DNA of 19,335 bases from Chloroflexota bacterium (GTDB lineage Bacteria > Chloroflexota > Limnocylindria > Limnocylindrales > CSP1-4). The notes beneath the pieces were generated by a model. That model saw only the letters and a program-made list of their open reading frames with translations. It had not been told where the DNA came from and searched no databases. The DNA is taken from NCBI GenBank assembly GCA_016200745.1, contig JACQEF010000211.1:1-19335 (forward strand), in the 5' to 3' direction. Shown here one piece after another: positions 5,862 through 13,685 of the stretch (its first letter is position 1; each line of letters opens with the position of its first letter). The translations under genes were made by a program, and so were the position numbers.

Positions 5862-6686
5862 ATGCCCCAGCCACCCGTCTCGCCAGTCCCCGATCGCCCG
5901 ATCCTGGTCGTCGACGACGACGCCAAGATCGTCCGGCTCGTGCGCACCTACCTGGAGCGCGACGGCTTCTCCGTCGTGACCGCCGCCGACGGCCCCGCCG
6001 CCCTCGACGCGATCGAGCGCCACCATCCGGCGCTCGTCGTGCTCGACCTCATGCTCCCCGAGCTGGATGGCCGAGCGGTCGTCCGGGCGGTCCGCCGCGA
6101 CGACGAGGCGGGCGCCACGCCGATCCTCATCGTCTCCGCCCGGGGCTCGACGCTGGATCGGATCGCCGGGCTCGAGGACGGCGCCGACGACTACCTGCCG
6201 AAGCCGTTCTCCCCCGCGGAGCTCGTCCTTCGCGTGAAGTCGATCCTGCGCCGTGCGGGCGTGCACCGGGCGGGCACGCCACCGACCGCCCGTAACGCCG
6301 ACAGTCAGGCGTCCGGTCCGCTCGCCACGGCCCCGGCCACCCGGCCGGCGATCCGTCACGCCGACCTCGTGGTCGACCCCGATCGACACGAGGTCACTCG
6401 AAACGGGCGGCCGATCCCCCTGACCCGTGTCGAGTTCCGCCTCCTGCAGACGATCCTCGAGGCAGATGGCCGGGTGCTCAGCCGCGATCAGCTGCTCGAC
6501 GCCATCTACGGCCACGACCAGGCGGACGTCCTCGACCGGACGGTCGACGTCCATATCGGGCGGCTCCGCGACAAGCTCGGTGACAACGCCGACCAGCCCC
6601 GCTACGTGGCCACGGTCCGAGGCGTCGGCTACCGCGCGGCGCCGGCCGGCGGCGGCGAACCACGGCCCGGGGCGGAGCCCGCGTGA
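5862..6686 (+). CDS. OmpR/PhoB-family response regulator
   Basis: This is a two-domain DNA-binding regulator of 274 residues. The receiver domain carries the acidic pocket in VVDDDAK (D18-D20), the phosphoacceptor D62 in VVLDLMLPELDG, S92 and K114 in YLPKPF. After a variable linker of about 40 residues, the C-terminal winged helix contains HEVTRNGRPIPLTRVEFRLL, DRTVDVHIGRLRDKLGD and the terminal YVATVRGVGYRA hairpin. ATG 5862 is chosen over ATG 5853 because it sits 7 bases after TACCAT, the leaderless spacing seen elsewhere here. The stop overlaps the start of the downstream kinase (TGATG), so the pair is translationally coupled. The target genes and the signal are not evident. It diverges from imuA, but its proposed promoter is separate from the LexA box. 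Confidence 0.95.
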   Translation: MPQPPVSPVPDRPILVVDDDAKIVRLVRTYLERDGFSVVTAADGPAALDAIERHHPALVVLDLMLPELDGRAVVRAVRRDDEAGATPILIVSARGSTLDRIAGLEDGADDYLPKPFSPAELVLRVKSILRRAGVHRAGTPPTARNADSQASGPLATAPATRPAIRHADLVVDPDRHEVTRNGRPIPLTRVEFRLLQTILEADGRVLSRDQLLDAIYGHDQADVLDRTVDVHIGRLRDKLGDNADQPRYVATVRGVGYRAAPAGGGEPRPGAEPA

Positions 6687-7747
6687 TGGGCCGCGGGATC
6701 GCCGCCCGGATCGCCCTGGCCGCCCTGATCTCGGCGGCGGTCGGGCTGGCGATCCTGGCCATCGGCGTGACCGTGGTCGGTGCCGAGAGCTTCAAGTCGC
6801 TCATGGAGGAAGCCGGGGTCTCCGCCGATCATGCGCAGCGGATGTACGACCAGTCGGTCAGCACCGTGGTCGTCGCTGCGGTCGTCGTCGCCGCGCTCGC
6901 CAGCGTCGGGCTGGCCGTGGTGATGGCCCGGATGCTCGCCCGGCCGCTGGCCGAGGTGGGCGCGGCAGCGCGGCGAATCGCCGCCGGCGACTACGCGGCC
7001 CGCGTCCCCCGCGAGGGCCCCGAGGAGCTCGCCTCCCTGGCCGACTCGTTCAACCAGATGGCCGCGGGACTCGAGCGCCAGGAGCAGCTGCGCCGCGACT
7101 TCATCGCCAACGCGGCACACGAGTTGCGGACCCCGCTGACCAACCTGCAGGGCTACCTCGAGGCGCTCCGCGACGGCGTCATCACCGCCGACCGGGCAAC
7201 CTACGAATCGCTCTGGGAGGAGGCGGAGCGGCTCGTCCGGCTGTCGCGTTCGCTCGACGCCCTGGCCGACGGTGACGCCGGTGCCGGGCCGCTCGCGGCC
7301 GTCGAGCTCGACCTGGCGGCGGCGATCCGGACGGCGCTCGAGCTGGCCCAGCCGACGCTCGACCGGGCGGGGCTCCGCGTGGTCGTCGACGTCCCCGAGC
7401 GGCTGCCGGCACGCGCGAACGCCGACGACCTCGCCCAGGTGCTCGGCAACCTCCTGTCGAATGCGGCCCGCTACACGCCGGCGGGCGGCGAGGTGACGGT
7501 CCGGGCCGAGCGGCGACCCGGCGACCTGCTGGTGTCGGTCACGAACAGCGGCGAGGGCATCCCGCCGACCGATCTCGAGCGGGTGTTCGAACGCTTCTAT
7601 CGGGTCGAGAAGTCACGCGACCGGGCGCGCGGCGGCGCCGGAATCGGCCTGGCCATCGTCAAGCAGCTGGTCGAGGCGGGCGGCGGCCAGGTGGGCGTCG
7701 AGTCGGCCGACGGCCGGACCAGGTTCTGGTTCAGCTTCCCGGCCTGA
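6686..7747 (+). CDS. Membrane sensor histidine kinase
   Basis: This 353-residue kinase is the partner of the upstream regulator. Two membrane helices (about residues 6-31 and 57-81) bracket a very short extracytoplasmic loop of about 25-30 residues, so it may sense membrane state or a partner protein. A HAMP domain follows (MARMLARPLAEVGAAARRI), then the HisKA box FIANAAHELRTPLTNLQG with phosphoacceptor H145. The ATPase domain shows the N box (LGNLLSNAARYTPAGG), the G1 box (NSGEGIPP), the F box (FERFYRVEKSRDR) and the G2 box (GGAGIGLAIVKQLVEA). ATG 6686 overlaps the regulator stop, with GGAG 8 bases upstream; GTG 6683 is an alternative. The stop lies in the small palindrome CCTGAC-G-GTCAGG (7743-7755), which it shares with the convergent transporter gene. 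Confidence 0.95.
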   Translation: MGRGIAARIALAALISAAVGLAILAIGVTVVGAESFKSLMEEAGVSADHAQRMYDQSVSTVVVAAVVVAALASVGLAVVMARMLARPLAEVGAAARRIAAGDYAARVPREGPEELASLADSFNQMAAGLERQEQLRRDFIANAAHELRTPLTNLQGYLEALRDGVITADRATYESLWEEAERLVRLSRSLDALADGDAGAGPLAAVELDLAAAIRTALELAQPTLDRAGLRVVVDVPERLPARANADDLAQVLGNLLSNAARYTPAGGEVTVRAERRPGDLLVSVTNSGEGIPPTDLERVFERFYRVEKSRDRARGGAGIGLAIVKQLVEAGGGQVGVESADGRTRFWFSFPA

Positions 7748-7750
7748 CGG

Positions 7751-8641
7751 TCAGGGCAGGCCGATCGCGACCATCCCGATCGCGACGCCGACCAGGCCGA
7801 ACCACTGGATCGGCCGCAGGCGCTCGCCCAGCAGCGCGACCGCGACGAGGATCGTGACCGCCGGGCCGAACGACGAGGCGAGACCGACCATCCAGGTGGG
7901 CGCGCTCGACAGCCCGATCGAGAACGCCACCAGGCCCGTGACGTCCAGGCTGCCCGCCACCAGCAGCATCACGGCGATCCGGCCGCGGTTTCCGGGCCCC
8001 GCCGGCGCAGGCTCGTCGGGTCCCCGATGGCCGGCCTTCGCGACCGCCAGCACGGCGACGATGGAGATGACGGCCGTCACCAGCCGCGACAGCAGGAGGA
8101 CCTGGAGCCAGCCGGCCGACTCGAGCGCCACGTCCATGGTGATCGCCATCAGCGCGAAGAGGACGAGCGCCACGACCGCGAAGACGACGCCCGGCCCGGC
8201 GAATCGCGTCGCGCGGAACCCGCCATCGAAGGCGACGCCCGTCAGGATCACGCCGATCGTGGCGAGCGCCGCCCCGATGGCCTGGGTGAGGGTGAGCGTT
8301 TCGCCCCGGAGCAGGACCGCCAGCACGACGGTCAGGCCGCCGTACGCGGCGACCATGCCGCTGACCACCGAGATCGGACCGATCCGCAGCCCGGTGAAGT
8401 AGGCGAAATAGGCGCCGGCCCCGATGGCGCCGAGCAGGGCACAGAACGCCAGGACGCCGAGGTCGGTCGAGATGGCGCTCGTCGAGACGATCGCGGCGAT
8501 CACCAGCAGGGCCGAGCTGACGAGCTGGACGCCGGCGGTCACGCGAAGGCTCCCGATCCGACGTGAGGCCAGGGCGCTGGCGATGTCCATCGCGCCCCAC
8601 GACAGGGCGGCGCCGAGTCCGGTCAGCAATCCGAAGGGCAT
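7751..8641 (-). CDS. EamA/DMT-superfamily transporter
   Basis: This is a 296-residue integral membrane protein with about ten predicted helices in two halves. The first half begins MPFGLLTGLGAALSWGAMDIASALASR and includes YFTGLRIGPISVVSGMVAAYGGLTVVLA; the second includes GLSSAPTWMVGLASSFGPAVTILVAVALLGERLRPIQW. The xxGERLxxxQxxG pattern at the end of each half is typical of the EamA family of drug/metabolite exporters. The substrate cannot be told. A Pro/Gly-rich cytoplasmic loop (HRGPDEPAPAGPGNRG) interrupts the second half. ATG 8641 is supported by TACGCT ending 6 bases upstream. The gene converges on the kinase gene with a 3-bp gap. Confidence 0.9.
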   Translation of the reverse strand: MPFGLLTGLGAALSWGAMDIASALASRRIGSLRVTAGVQLVSSALLVIAAIVSTSAISTDLGVLAFCALLGAIGAGAYFAYFTGLRIGPISVVSGMVAAYGGLTVVLAVLLRGETLTLTQAIGAALATIGVILTGVAFDGGFRATRFAGPGVVFAVVALVLFALMAITMDVALESAGWLQVLLLSRLVTAVISIVAVLAVAKAGHRGPDEPAPAGPGNRGRIAVMLLVAGSLDVTGLVAFSIGLSSAPTWMVGLASSFGPAVTILVAVALLGERLRPIQWFGLVGVAIGMVAIGLP

Positions 8642-8647
8642 CCGCGG

Positions 8648-8653
8648 AGCGTA
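8648..8653 (-). promoter_or_regulatory. -10 element of the EamA transporter gene
   Basis: On the minus strand TACGCT (8653-8648) is followed by 6 bases and then ATG 8641, close to the leaderless spacing seen for four other genes in this window. Confidence 0.45.
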
Positions 8654-8736
8654 GTCGCCGGGACGGACGGCCGGACCGACGCGTCGCATCCGCCGCGCCC
8701 CACGTGACCAAGCCGGGACGCCCGGCGGGGCCCGCC

Positions 8737-8742
8737 TATACT
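8737..8742 (+). promoter_or_regulatory. -10 element of the methyltransferase gene (leaderless)
   Basis: TATACT is followed by 7 bases and then ATG 8750, which predicts transcription starting at the start codon. No good -35 hexamer is visible at the usual distance. Confidence 0.6.
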
Positions 8743-8749
8743 CCCCGCG

Positions 8750-9808
8750 ATGGACGGTTCGGAGTCCCCCGACACGCCGCTCGCGGTCGACGTCGAGACC
8801 ATCCGGCTCCAGGCGGAGGAGCACCCCCTCATCGAGGACACGCCACCGGCGACGCCGGCCGAGCACTGCCTGCGACTCGTGCACCTTCGCGCCTACGACG
8901 AGGCCGTGGCGCGGGCGGCCGGCCGCGACGTCCTCGACGTCGGCTGCAACACGGGCTACGGGACCGTGCGGTTCGTGCCGGTCGCGCGCCGCGTGGTCGG
9001 CGTCGATGTGTCGCCCGGCGCCATCGACGCGGCCCGGCTCCGGGCAGCGGACGGCCGGCCGGAGTTCGTCCTGACCAGCGGCGCCGCGCTGCCGTTCGCG
9101 GACGATTCGTTCGACCTGGTGACCAGCTTCCAGGTGCTCGAGCACGTGTCCGATCCTCTGGCCTACCTGCGCGAGCTCGCCCGGGTCGTGCGCCCCGGCG
9201 GGGAGCTGTTCCTGGCGACGCCGAACGCGGCCATCCGGCTCGACCCGGGCATGACGCCCTGGAATCGGTTCCACGTCCACGAGTACCTGGCGTCGGAACT
9301 CCGCGAGCTGCTGCGCCAGGTCTTCCCCGAGGTTCGGGTCCGCGGCCTGTTCGGGACGCCGACGCTGTACGAGACCGAGATCCGCCGCGTGGACGCCGCT
9401 CGCCAGCGGATCCGGCGGAAGCAGGAGGCGGCGCGCCGCGCCGAGGCACGCGAGACGGAGGCACGCGCCAAGGCGGTCCGCCGGGCCGGTGGCGAGCGGA
9501 TCCGGCCGGCCCGTCCACTGCCGATCCGCTTCGCGCGGCGACTGCTGCCCGCGCCGGTGCGCGGCTGGCTCCGCTCGTTGGTCGCACGGGCGACGGGTGT
9601 CGCGCCGCGGTTGAACGGCACCGCCGCCACGCCGCCGCCGGCGCCGCCCGTGGTCCAGCCGCAGGCGGTCGAGCGGCCACCGGAGATGACCCTGGACCAG
9701 TTCCTCGAGTTCTCCGTGGCGGACCTGTTCTACGCGGACACCGACCTCGATCGGGCGATGGACCTCCTGGCGGTCTGCCGTGTGGGCGTGGCCGCCGGAA
9801 CGGCCTGA
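8750..9808 (+). CDS. Class I SAM-dependent methyltransferase with basic C-terminal extension
   Basis: The 352-residue protein has a Methyltransf_11-type fold. Motif I is VLDVGCNTGYGT (about residues 61-72), followed by VVGVDVSPGAIDAAR with the acidic residue that binds the SAM ribose, then LTSGAALPFADDSFDLVTSFQVLEH and LARVVRPGGELFLATPN. The catalytic domain ends near residue 215. The remainder is unusual: an Arg/Ala/Glu-rich, probably helical segment (KQEAARRAEARETEARAKAV), a basic stretch, a Pro-rich linker, and a final acidic segment (DLFYADTDLDRAMDLLAV). The substrate is unknown; relatives act on small metabolites, glycans or lipids. No neighbouring biosynthetic genes help. Confidence 0.85.
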   Translation: MDGSESPDTPLAVDVETIRLQAEEHPLIEDTPPATPAEHCLRLVHLRAYDEAVARAAGRDVLDVGCNTGYGTVRFVPVARRVVGVDVSPGAIDAARLRAADGRPEFVLTSGAALPFADDSFDLVTSFQVLEHVSDPLAYLRELARVVRPGGELFLATPNAAIRLDPGMTPWNRFHVHEYLASELRELLRQVFPEVRVRGLFGTPTLYETEIRRVDAARQRIRRKQEAARRAEARETEARAKAVRRAGGERIRPARPLPIRFARRLLPAPVRGWLRSLVARATGVAPRLNGTAATPPPAPPVVQPQAVERPPEMTLDQFLEFSVADLFYADTDLDRAMDLLAVCRVGVAAGTA

Positions 9809-9836
9809 CGAGCCGGGACCTCCGGCGGGTGCGTGC

Positions 9837-9842
9837 TACACT
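9837..9842 (+). promoter_or_regulatory. Probable -10 of the tRNA-Ala(CGC) promoter
   Basis: TACACT lies 68 bp before the tRNA. The 5' region between them contains the inverted repeat CTGCGA-CCG-TCGCAG (9843-9857), so a precursor leader of about 60 nt is implied. Confidence 0.4.
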
Positions 9843-9910
9843 CTGCGACCGTCGCAGCCGCACGGCCGCAGCCGCAAGGTCTGGCGCCGCCGCGCGACCG
9901 ACGACCCCGT

Positions 9911-9986
9911 GGGGATGTAGCTCAGCTGGAAGAGCACCGCGTTCGCATCGCGGGGGTCAGGGGTTCGAGTCCCCTCATCTCCACCA
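9911..9986 (+). tRNA. tRNA-Ala (anticodon CGC)
   Basis: A full cloverleaf can be drawn. The acceptor stem pairs GGGGATG with CATCTCC, the D-arm is GCTC/GAGC, and the anticodon stem CCGCG/CGCGG encloses the loop TTCGCAT, giving anticodon CGC. The T-arm is AGGGG-TTCGAGT-CCCCT. The discriminator is A, and CCA is encoded in the genome. It reads GCG, a common alanine codon in this GC-rich DNA. Confidence 0.97.
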
Positions 9987-10010
9987 ACTCCCCGAATGGC
10001 GTTGCGTGAG

Positions 10011-10150
10011 GGCGGCAAAAACGCCGCCGCGCGACTCCCCTCTGGTCGCGCGACGGCCGATCGGCGGTCCGGCCGGCCGCGCGACTCCCCTCATGTCGCG
10101 CGACCGCCGACGTCCCCGTGAGTTCGCGGAACGGGCACTTCCGCGAACTC
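10011..10150. repeat. Cluster of four perfect hairpins downstream of tRNA-Ala
   Basis: GGCGGC-AAAAAC-GCCGCC lies at 10011-10028. Two near-identical units 50 bp apart follow, each with CGCGCGAC-N9-GTCGCGCG (10028-10052 and 10078-10102) and loops beginning TCCCCTC. A 12-bp stem, GAGTTCGCGGAA with TTCCGCGAACTC, closes 10120-10150 around a 7-nt loop. The first hairpin may terminate the tRNA. The other three resemble palindromic REP-type elements. From 10151 to 10296 I see no gene or other signal. Confidence 0.75.
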
Positions 10151-10296
10151 CTGAAACCGGCACCGACGGTCGCCGTGATCCCGACCCCAGATCAGGACCG
10201 AACTGATGCGGCAACCATCGGATGCGGGCACACCATGCACCATCGCCCCTGCGGTCAGACTGCGGTCGGGGCCGGGATGGCCGAAGCGACCGAATC

Positions 10297-10312
10297 GAAC
10301 CCGATCGGGCTC
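10297..10312 (-). terminator. Possible weak terminator of the BTAD regulator gene
   Basis: Just after the stop codon on the minus strand, GAGCCC-GATC-GGGTTC can form a 6-bp stem including a G-T pair. No T-run follows, so the call is tentative. Confidence 0.25.
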
Positions 10313-10314
10313 CG

Positions 10315-12393
10315 TCAGGCCTGCTGCGCCAGCCTCCGCAGCCCGGCCTCGGCCGGCGGGCAATCGTCGGTCATCGCGAGCGCGTCGCGGTACGCGGCGG
10401 CGGCGGACACGCGGTCGCCGGAGTTCTCGTAGCTCTCGCCGAGCGCGAGCAGCAGATCCACGCAGCGGCCGCGCAGGGCCTGCCGGCGGTCCTCGACGTG
10501 GGCGCTGTCGCCGTAGAACGGGCAGTCGTCGAGGTAGTCGCCCCGATACAAGGCGCGCGCGGCCTCGAGCAGCCGGCGCGCCTCCTCGCCGTCGCTCGTC
10601 GCACGCGCCTGATCGAGCCTGGCCAGGAACGCCGACACGTCCGACCAGTCGATGACGCCCGGGTCGAGGCGGTAGCGGTCGTTGTAGAACCGGATCAGCT
10701 GGCGGCCACCGCGTCCGTTCGGTTCGAGCGTGTGTCGCAGCCCACCCAGCGTCCGATGGAACGCGAGATCCGCCCGCTCGAATTCGGTATCGGGCCAGAT
10801 CAGCTCGAGCGCTTCGTCCTTGGCGATGCCGCGCTCACCGCGATCGAGCAGGAAGGCGAACAGGGCCTGCGCCTGGCGACTGCCCGCCTTTTCGCCGCCC
10901 CACCGCATGATCCGCTCGTCACCGCGCTCGACCCGCAGCGATCCGAGGGCGAACACGTGCAGGCCGGGCTGGGCGGAAGCGCGCTGCAGCAGCGCCACGT
11001 GGAGGGTCGAGGCCGTCGAGTCGAGCTGGGCTCGATCCTGGGACAGATCGTTCAGCGCTTCGGCCTGCCGGTCCTCGCGTTCGCCGGTCCGGAGAGCCGC
11101 GGCGAGGTAGACGGCCGAGAGCCGGACGAGCTCCTCGTCCCGCTGGGTGAGCGGCCGTCCAGACCGGGTAGGCCCGACGCGCAGCTCGCCGACCAGCTCG
11201 TCCTCGGCGATCAGTGCCGTCGGCGGCGGATCCACGGCATCCGGCATGACGCCCGTCGACGCGGCCACCGACCCGTCCGGACGAGCGACGACGGCGCCGG
11301 CCAGGTCCAACGCTCGCGCCAGGCGGTTCAGGGCAGGCTGGATCCCCGCGTCCGCGCCCTGGGCCGTGAGGGCCGGCTGGCCGAGGGCGCGCATCAGGCG
11401 CTCCCGCGCCATCGCACCGGGCGACCGATCACGAAATCGGGTGCGGAGCCACGTCGCCACCGGCTCGTACAGGGCGATCGTGACCACCAGCGCCATCGCG
11501 GTGAGCAGCGGGAGGTCGAGCCCGAGCAGCTTCCGGCTGGCGGTGTCGACCGCGACCATCGCGCCGACGAGGAGGAACAGCCCCAGCCCGAGGCCGAGCG
11601 AGGCCCAGAAGGCCTTGCCGGCCACCTCGGGCGCGAAGAAGACGCCTGCCGGGAGAACGGCCGCGGCAGCCAGGATCATGGCCAGCGCCACCAGCGAGAT
11701 CCCGATCCACGGGTCGGTGTCACCCAGGATCGGCAGGAACCGGATGGCGCCACCGACGGCGGCCACGAGGACCGTGGCGAGCGTGACCTCGAGCTGCCGG
11801 CGGCGCGGATCGGGGGCGTGCGTGGCGCGATACGCCTGGAGCAGCCAGACGGCGCCGATGGACAGCGTGCCGAGCCGGTAGAGGTTCCAGGCCCAGCCGA
11901 GCAGCACTCCCGGCACGGGGCCGAGCGCGAAGTTCGGTTCGGCGACCTGGATCGCGCGGTCCGTGAAGATCCCGGGCAGCGCTAACAGGACGCTCATGAC
12001 GTAGAGGACCGCGATGGCCCGTCGCCGACCGATCGTGGGGTGTCCCTCGGTGGCGATGGCGAGCGACAGGTGGGCCGTCGCCGGCACGATCAGCGCGGCG
12101 GCCATCTCCTCGATCGAGCGACCCGCGTGGACGGCGCTCGGCGAGATCGACAGGCGCTGCAGGATGATCGCCGCACTCCAGACGACGAGCCCGAGCGAGA
12201 GAAGGGTGAAGACCCTCGACGCGAGGGCGCGCGATCGCGTGAACACCGTCAGCCCGAGCCACAGGCCGAGCACCGCGATCAGGCTATGCGCCGCGATCTC
12301 GAGCTGCTGGGGTGTGGGCACGAACGAGCTGCTCCCGGAAGGTGCCTGGCGTGGTTGGGATCGCACGTCGTCGCGCCCGACGCTCCGGCGCAT
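10315..12393 (-). CDS. Membrane-anchored BTAD/SARP-like transcriptional regulator with GAF-like domain
   Basis: This 692-residue protein joins three parts. The N-terminal ~300 residues hold about eight hydrophobic helices (AAHSLIAVLGLWLGLTVF, GISLVALAMILAAAAVLP, LGLGLGLFLLVGAMVAVD and LLTAMALVVTIALYEPV among them), in the style of 7TM sensor kinases. A soluble GAF-like segment follows (GADAGIQPALNRLARALDLA to LVRLSAVYLAAAL), then a short helical linker. The C-terminus has a winged helix (HVFALGSLRVERGDERI, ALFAFLLDRGERGIAKDEAL, ADLAFHRTLGGLRHTLEP) and a BTAD helical domain (SAFLARLDQAR, LYRGDYLDD, ALGESYENSGDRVSAAAAYRDAL). No kinase motifs are present. It probably binds DNA from the membrane as a one-component regulator. 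ATG 12393 is the first start; GTG 12318 (before PTPQQLEIAAHS) is plausible. Ligand and targets are unknown. Confidence 0.85.
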   Translation of the reverse strand: MRRSVGRDDVRSQPRQAPSGSSSFVPTPQQLEIAAHSLIAVLGLWLGLTVFTRSRALASRVFTLLSLGLVVWSAAIILQRLSISPSAVHAGRSIEEMAAALIVPATAHLSLAIATEGHPTIGRRRAIAVLYVMSVLLALPGIFTDRAIQVAEPNFALGPVPGVLLGWAWNLYRLGTLSIGAVWLLQAYRATHAPDPRRRQLEVTLATVLVAAVGGAIRFLPILGDTDPWIGISLVALAMILAAAAVLPAGVFFAPEVAGKAFWASLGLGLGLFLLVGAMVAVDTASRKLLGLDLPLLTAMALVVTIALYEPVATWLRTRFRDRSPGAMARERLMRALGQPALTAQGADAGIQPALNRLARALDLAGAVVARPDGSVAASTGVMPDAVDPPPTALIAEDELVGELRVGPTRSGRPLTQRDEELVRLSAVYLAAALRTGEREDRQAEALNDLSQDRAQLDSTASTLHVALLQRASAQPGLHVFALGSLRVERGDERIMRWGGEKAGSRQAQALFAFLLDRGERGIAKDEALELIWPDTEFERADLAFHRTLGGLRHTLEPNGRGGRQLIRFYNDRYRLDPGVIDWSDVSAFLARLDQARATSDGEEARRLLEAARALYRGDYLDDCPFYGDSAHVEDRRQALRGRCVDLLLALGESYENSGDRVSAAAAYRDALAMTDDCPPAEAGLRRLAQQA

Positions 12394-12423
12394 CTTGGCA
12401 CCAGTCGCGGCGGGCGTCCACGT

Positions 12424-13230
12424 CTACACCGACGGCGCCGGACCCTCCGCCGCCTCCCGCAGGGTCCCGTGAAGCTCCGTCGAGTGGTCGCGCAGCCAGC
12501 GACGCCACACTGCGTGATCGGGCCGACGCCCGGCGACGACGGCCCAGAACCGGGGGCCATGACCGAACACCCGCAGATGGGCCAGCTCATGGACGACAAC
12601 GGTCTCGAGGGCTTCGGGTGGCGCCAGGATCAGCCGCCACGAGAAGGCCAGCCGTCCCTGGCGCGAGGCACTCCCCCAGCGGGTCCGCTGATCGCGGATG
12701 CTCACGGCGGCGGGCTCGACCCGGAGTGCGGCCGCATGCCGCACGATCTCGCGTTCGATCGCCGCGCGCGCCTGCGTCCGGAGCCAGGCTTCGAGGACGC
12801 CGGCCGTCGATCGGCGGTCGCTCGCCGCCAGGCGCACGACAAGCTCATCGTCCTCGGTTCCGCCGACCCGCTCGACGCTCGATCGGCGCACTCCGGGCAC
12901 GGCGGACTCGAGCCGGAGCCGGTGCGTCGTGCCCCGAAACCGAAATCGGGCCCCGTCGCGGAGCCCGCCCCGGGCGGCCAGCCGAGCTCGCTCGCGGGCC
13001 TGTCGATCCAGGTGTCGGCGGAGCCACGGTTCGCGCTCCGCCAGGAACCCGTGGACGTGCGGCACGGGATCGGACCAGCCGCGGCGGCCGGCGACCGGCA
13101 CGGTCACCAGGACGCCACGATCCGGGTGGATGACCACGCGAAGGCCCCTCGAGCGGGGGGAGCGGCGCAGGGTGTACGGGATGGGTCCGCCGGGAAGGTG
13201 AACGACCGACGCCACGTCGGGAGCCGACAT
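12424..13230 (-). CDS. YgjP/SprT-like zinc metallopeptidase (M48-related, DUF45)
   Basis: The 268-residue protein has the YgjP pattern. The N-terminal half is beta-rich (IPYTLRRSPRSRGLRVVIHP, VLVTVPVAG, then FLAEREPWLRRHL). The C-terminal half has RTRWGSASRQGRLAFSWRLI, followed by VVVHELAHLRVFGHGPRFW. In HELAH the two histidines and the later H of GHGP should hold zinc, with the glutamate catalytic. The substrate is unknown. ATG 13230 is chosen because the conserved region begins soon after; upstream the frame reads through the deleted aminoacylase. No clear ribosome binding site is visible. The stop is 30 bp from the start of the membrane regulator on the same strand, so the two may be co-transcribed. 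Confidence 0.88.
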   Translation of the reverse strand: MSAPDVASVVHLPGGPIPYTLRRSPRSRGLRVVIHPDRGVLVTVPVAGRRGWSDPVPHVHGFLAEREPWLRRHLDRQARERARLAARGGLRDGARFRFRGTTHRLRLESAVPGVRRSSVERVGGTEDDELVVRLAASDRRSTAGVLEAWLRTQARAAIEREIVRHAAALRVEPAAVSIRDQRTRWGSASRQGRLAFSWRLILAPPEALETVVVHELAHLRVFGHGPRFWAVVAGRRPDHAVWRRWLRDHSTELHGTLREAAEGPAPSV

Positions 13231-13274
13231 GCCGGCGGACGCCGCGCGAGCCGGGCGGACGCGCGCCGGTCCGG

Positions 13275-13624
13275 TCACCGGCGTCTCAGCAACCGGCCGG
13301 GACGCTCGCCGGTTTCCGATCCCGACAGAATGGCCGGCCGGCCGTTGACGATCACGTGGTCGATGCCGCTCGGGTGACGGACCAGCTCGACGTCGCATCG
13401 AGCAGGACCGAGCCGTCCGAGTGCCCGTGCGGATCAATGAAGCCGGGGGCCACGACCCGGCCCGTGGCATCAAGGACGCGCTCGACCCCGCCGGCCGCGG
13501 CCGCCGACAGGTCGCCGACCGCCGCGATCCGATCGTCGATGACCCCGACGTCGGCGAGCCGGCCGGCGGCGCCGCTGCCGTCGACGACGGTGCCGCCCCG
13601 GATGAGCAGGTCGAACGCAGCCAT
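13275..13624 (-). pseudogene. Internally deleted D-aminoacylase (N-acyl-D-amino-acid deacylase) remnant
   Basis: The N-terminus is well preserved: MAAFDLLIRGGTVVDGSGAA, DRIAAVGDL, VLDATGRVVAPGFIDPHGHS with the metal-binding HGH, then DGSVLLDA. The next recognisable piece, in a different frame, is the family C-terminus LVRHPSGIDHVIVNGRPA and SGSETGERPGRLLRRR, ending at the TGA at 13277-13275. The central catalytic barrel of about 400 residues is missing, and the junction near 13390 is out of frame. The product cannot be functional. The gene is flanked by the metallopeptidase downstream and the sigma-factor fragment upstream. Confidence 0.85.
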
Positions 13625-13685
13625 GACGCGATGGTGACACATCGACTAGCCCGAACCGGCCGGCTTGGCCATCTATCCTCCGACG

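Noticed and set aside
10120..10150. Possible third LexA box because GTTC and GAAC both occur in the 12-bp stem
   Set aside because: The order is GTTC...GAAC with the wrong spacing, not GAAC-N4-GTTC; it is a hairpin of the palindrome cluster.
10222..11985. 587-codon plus-strand open frame opposite the BTAD regulator
   Set aside because: The minus strand has membrane helices and recognisable domains; the plus frame has shadow composition only.
12040..13377. 445-codon plus-strand open frame opposite the metallopeptidase
   Set aside because: It overlaps the HELAH-containing gene antisense and shows no domain signature.
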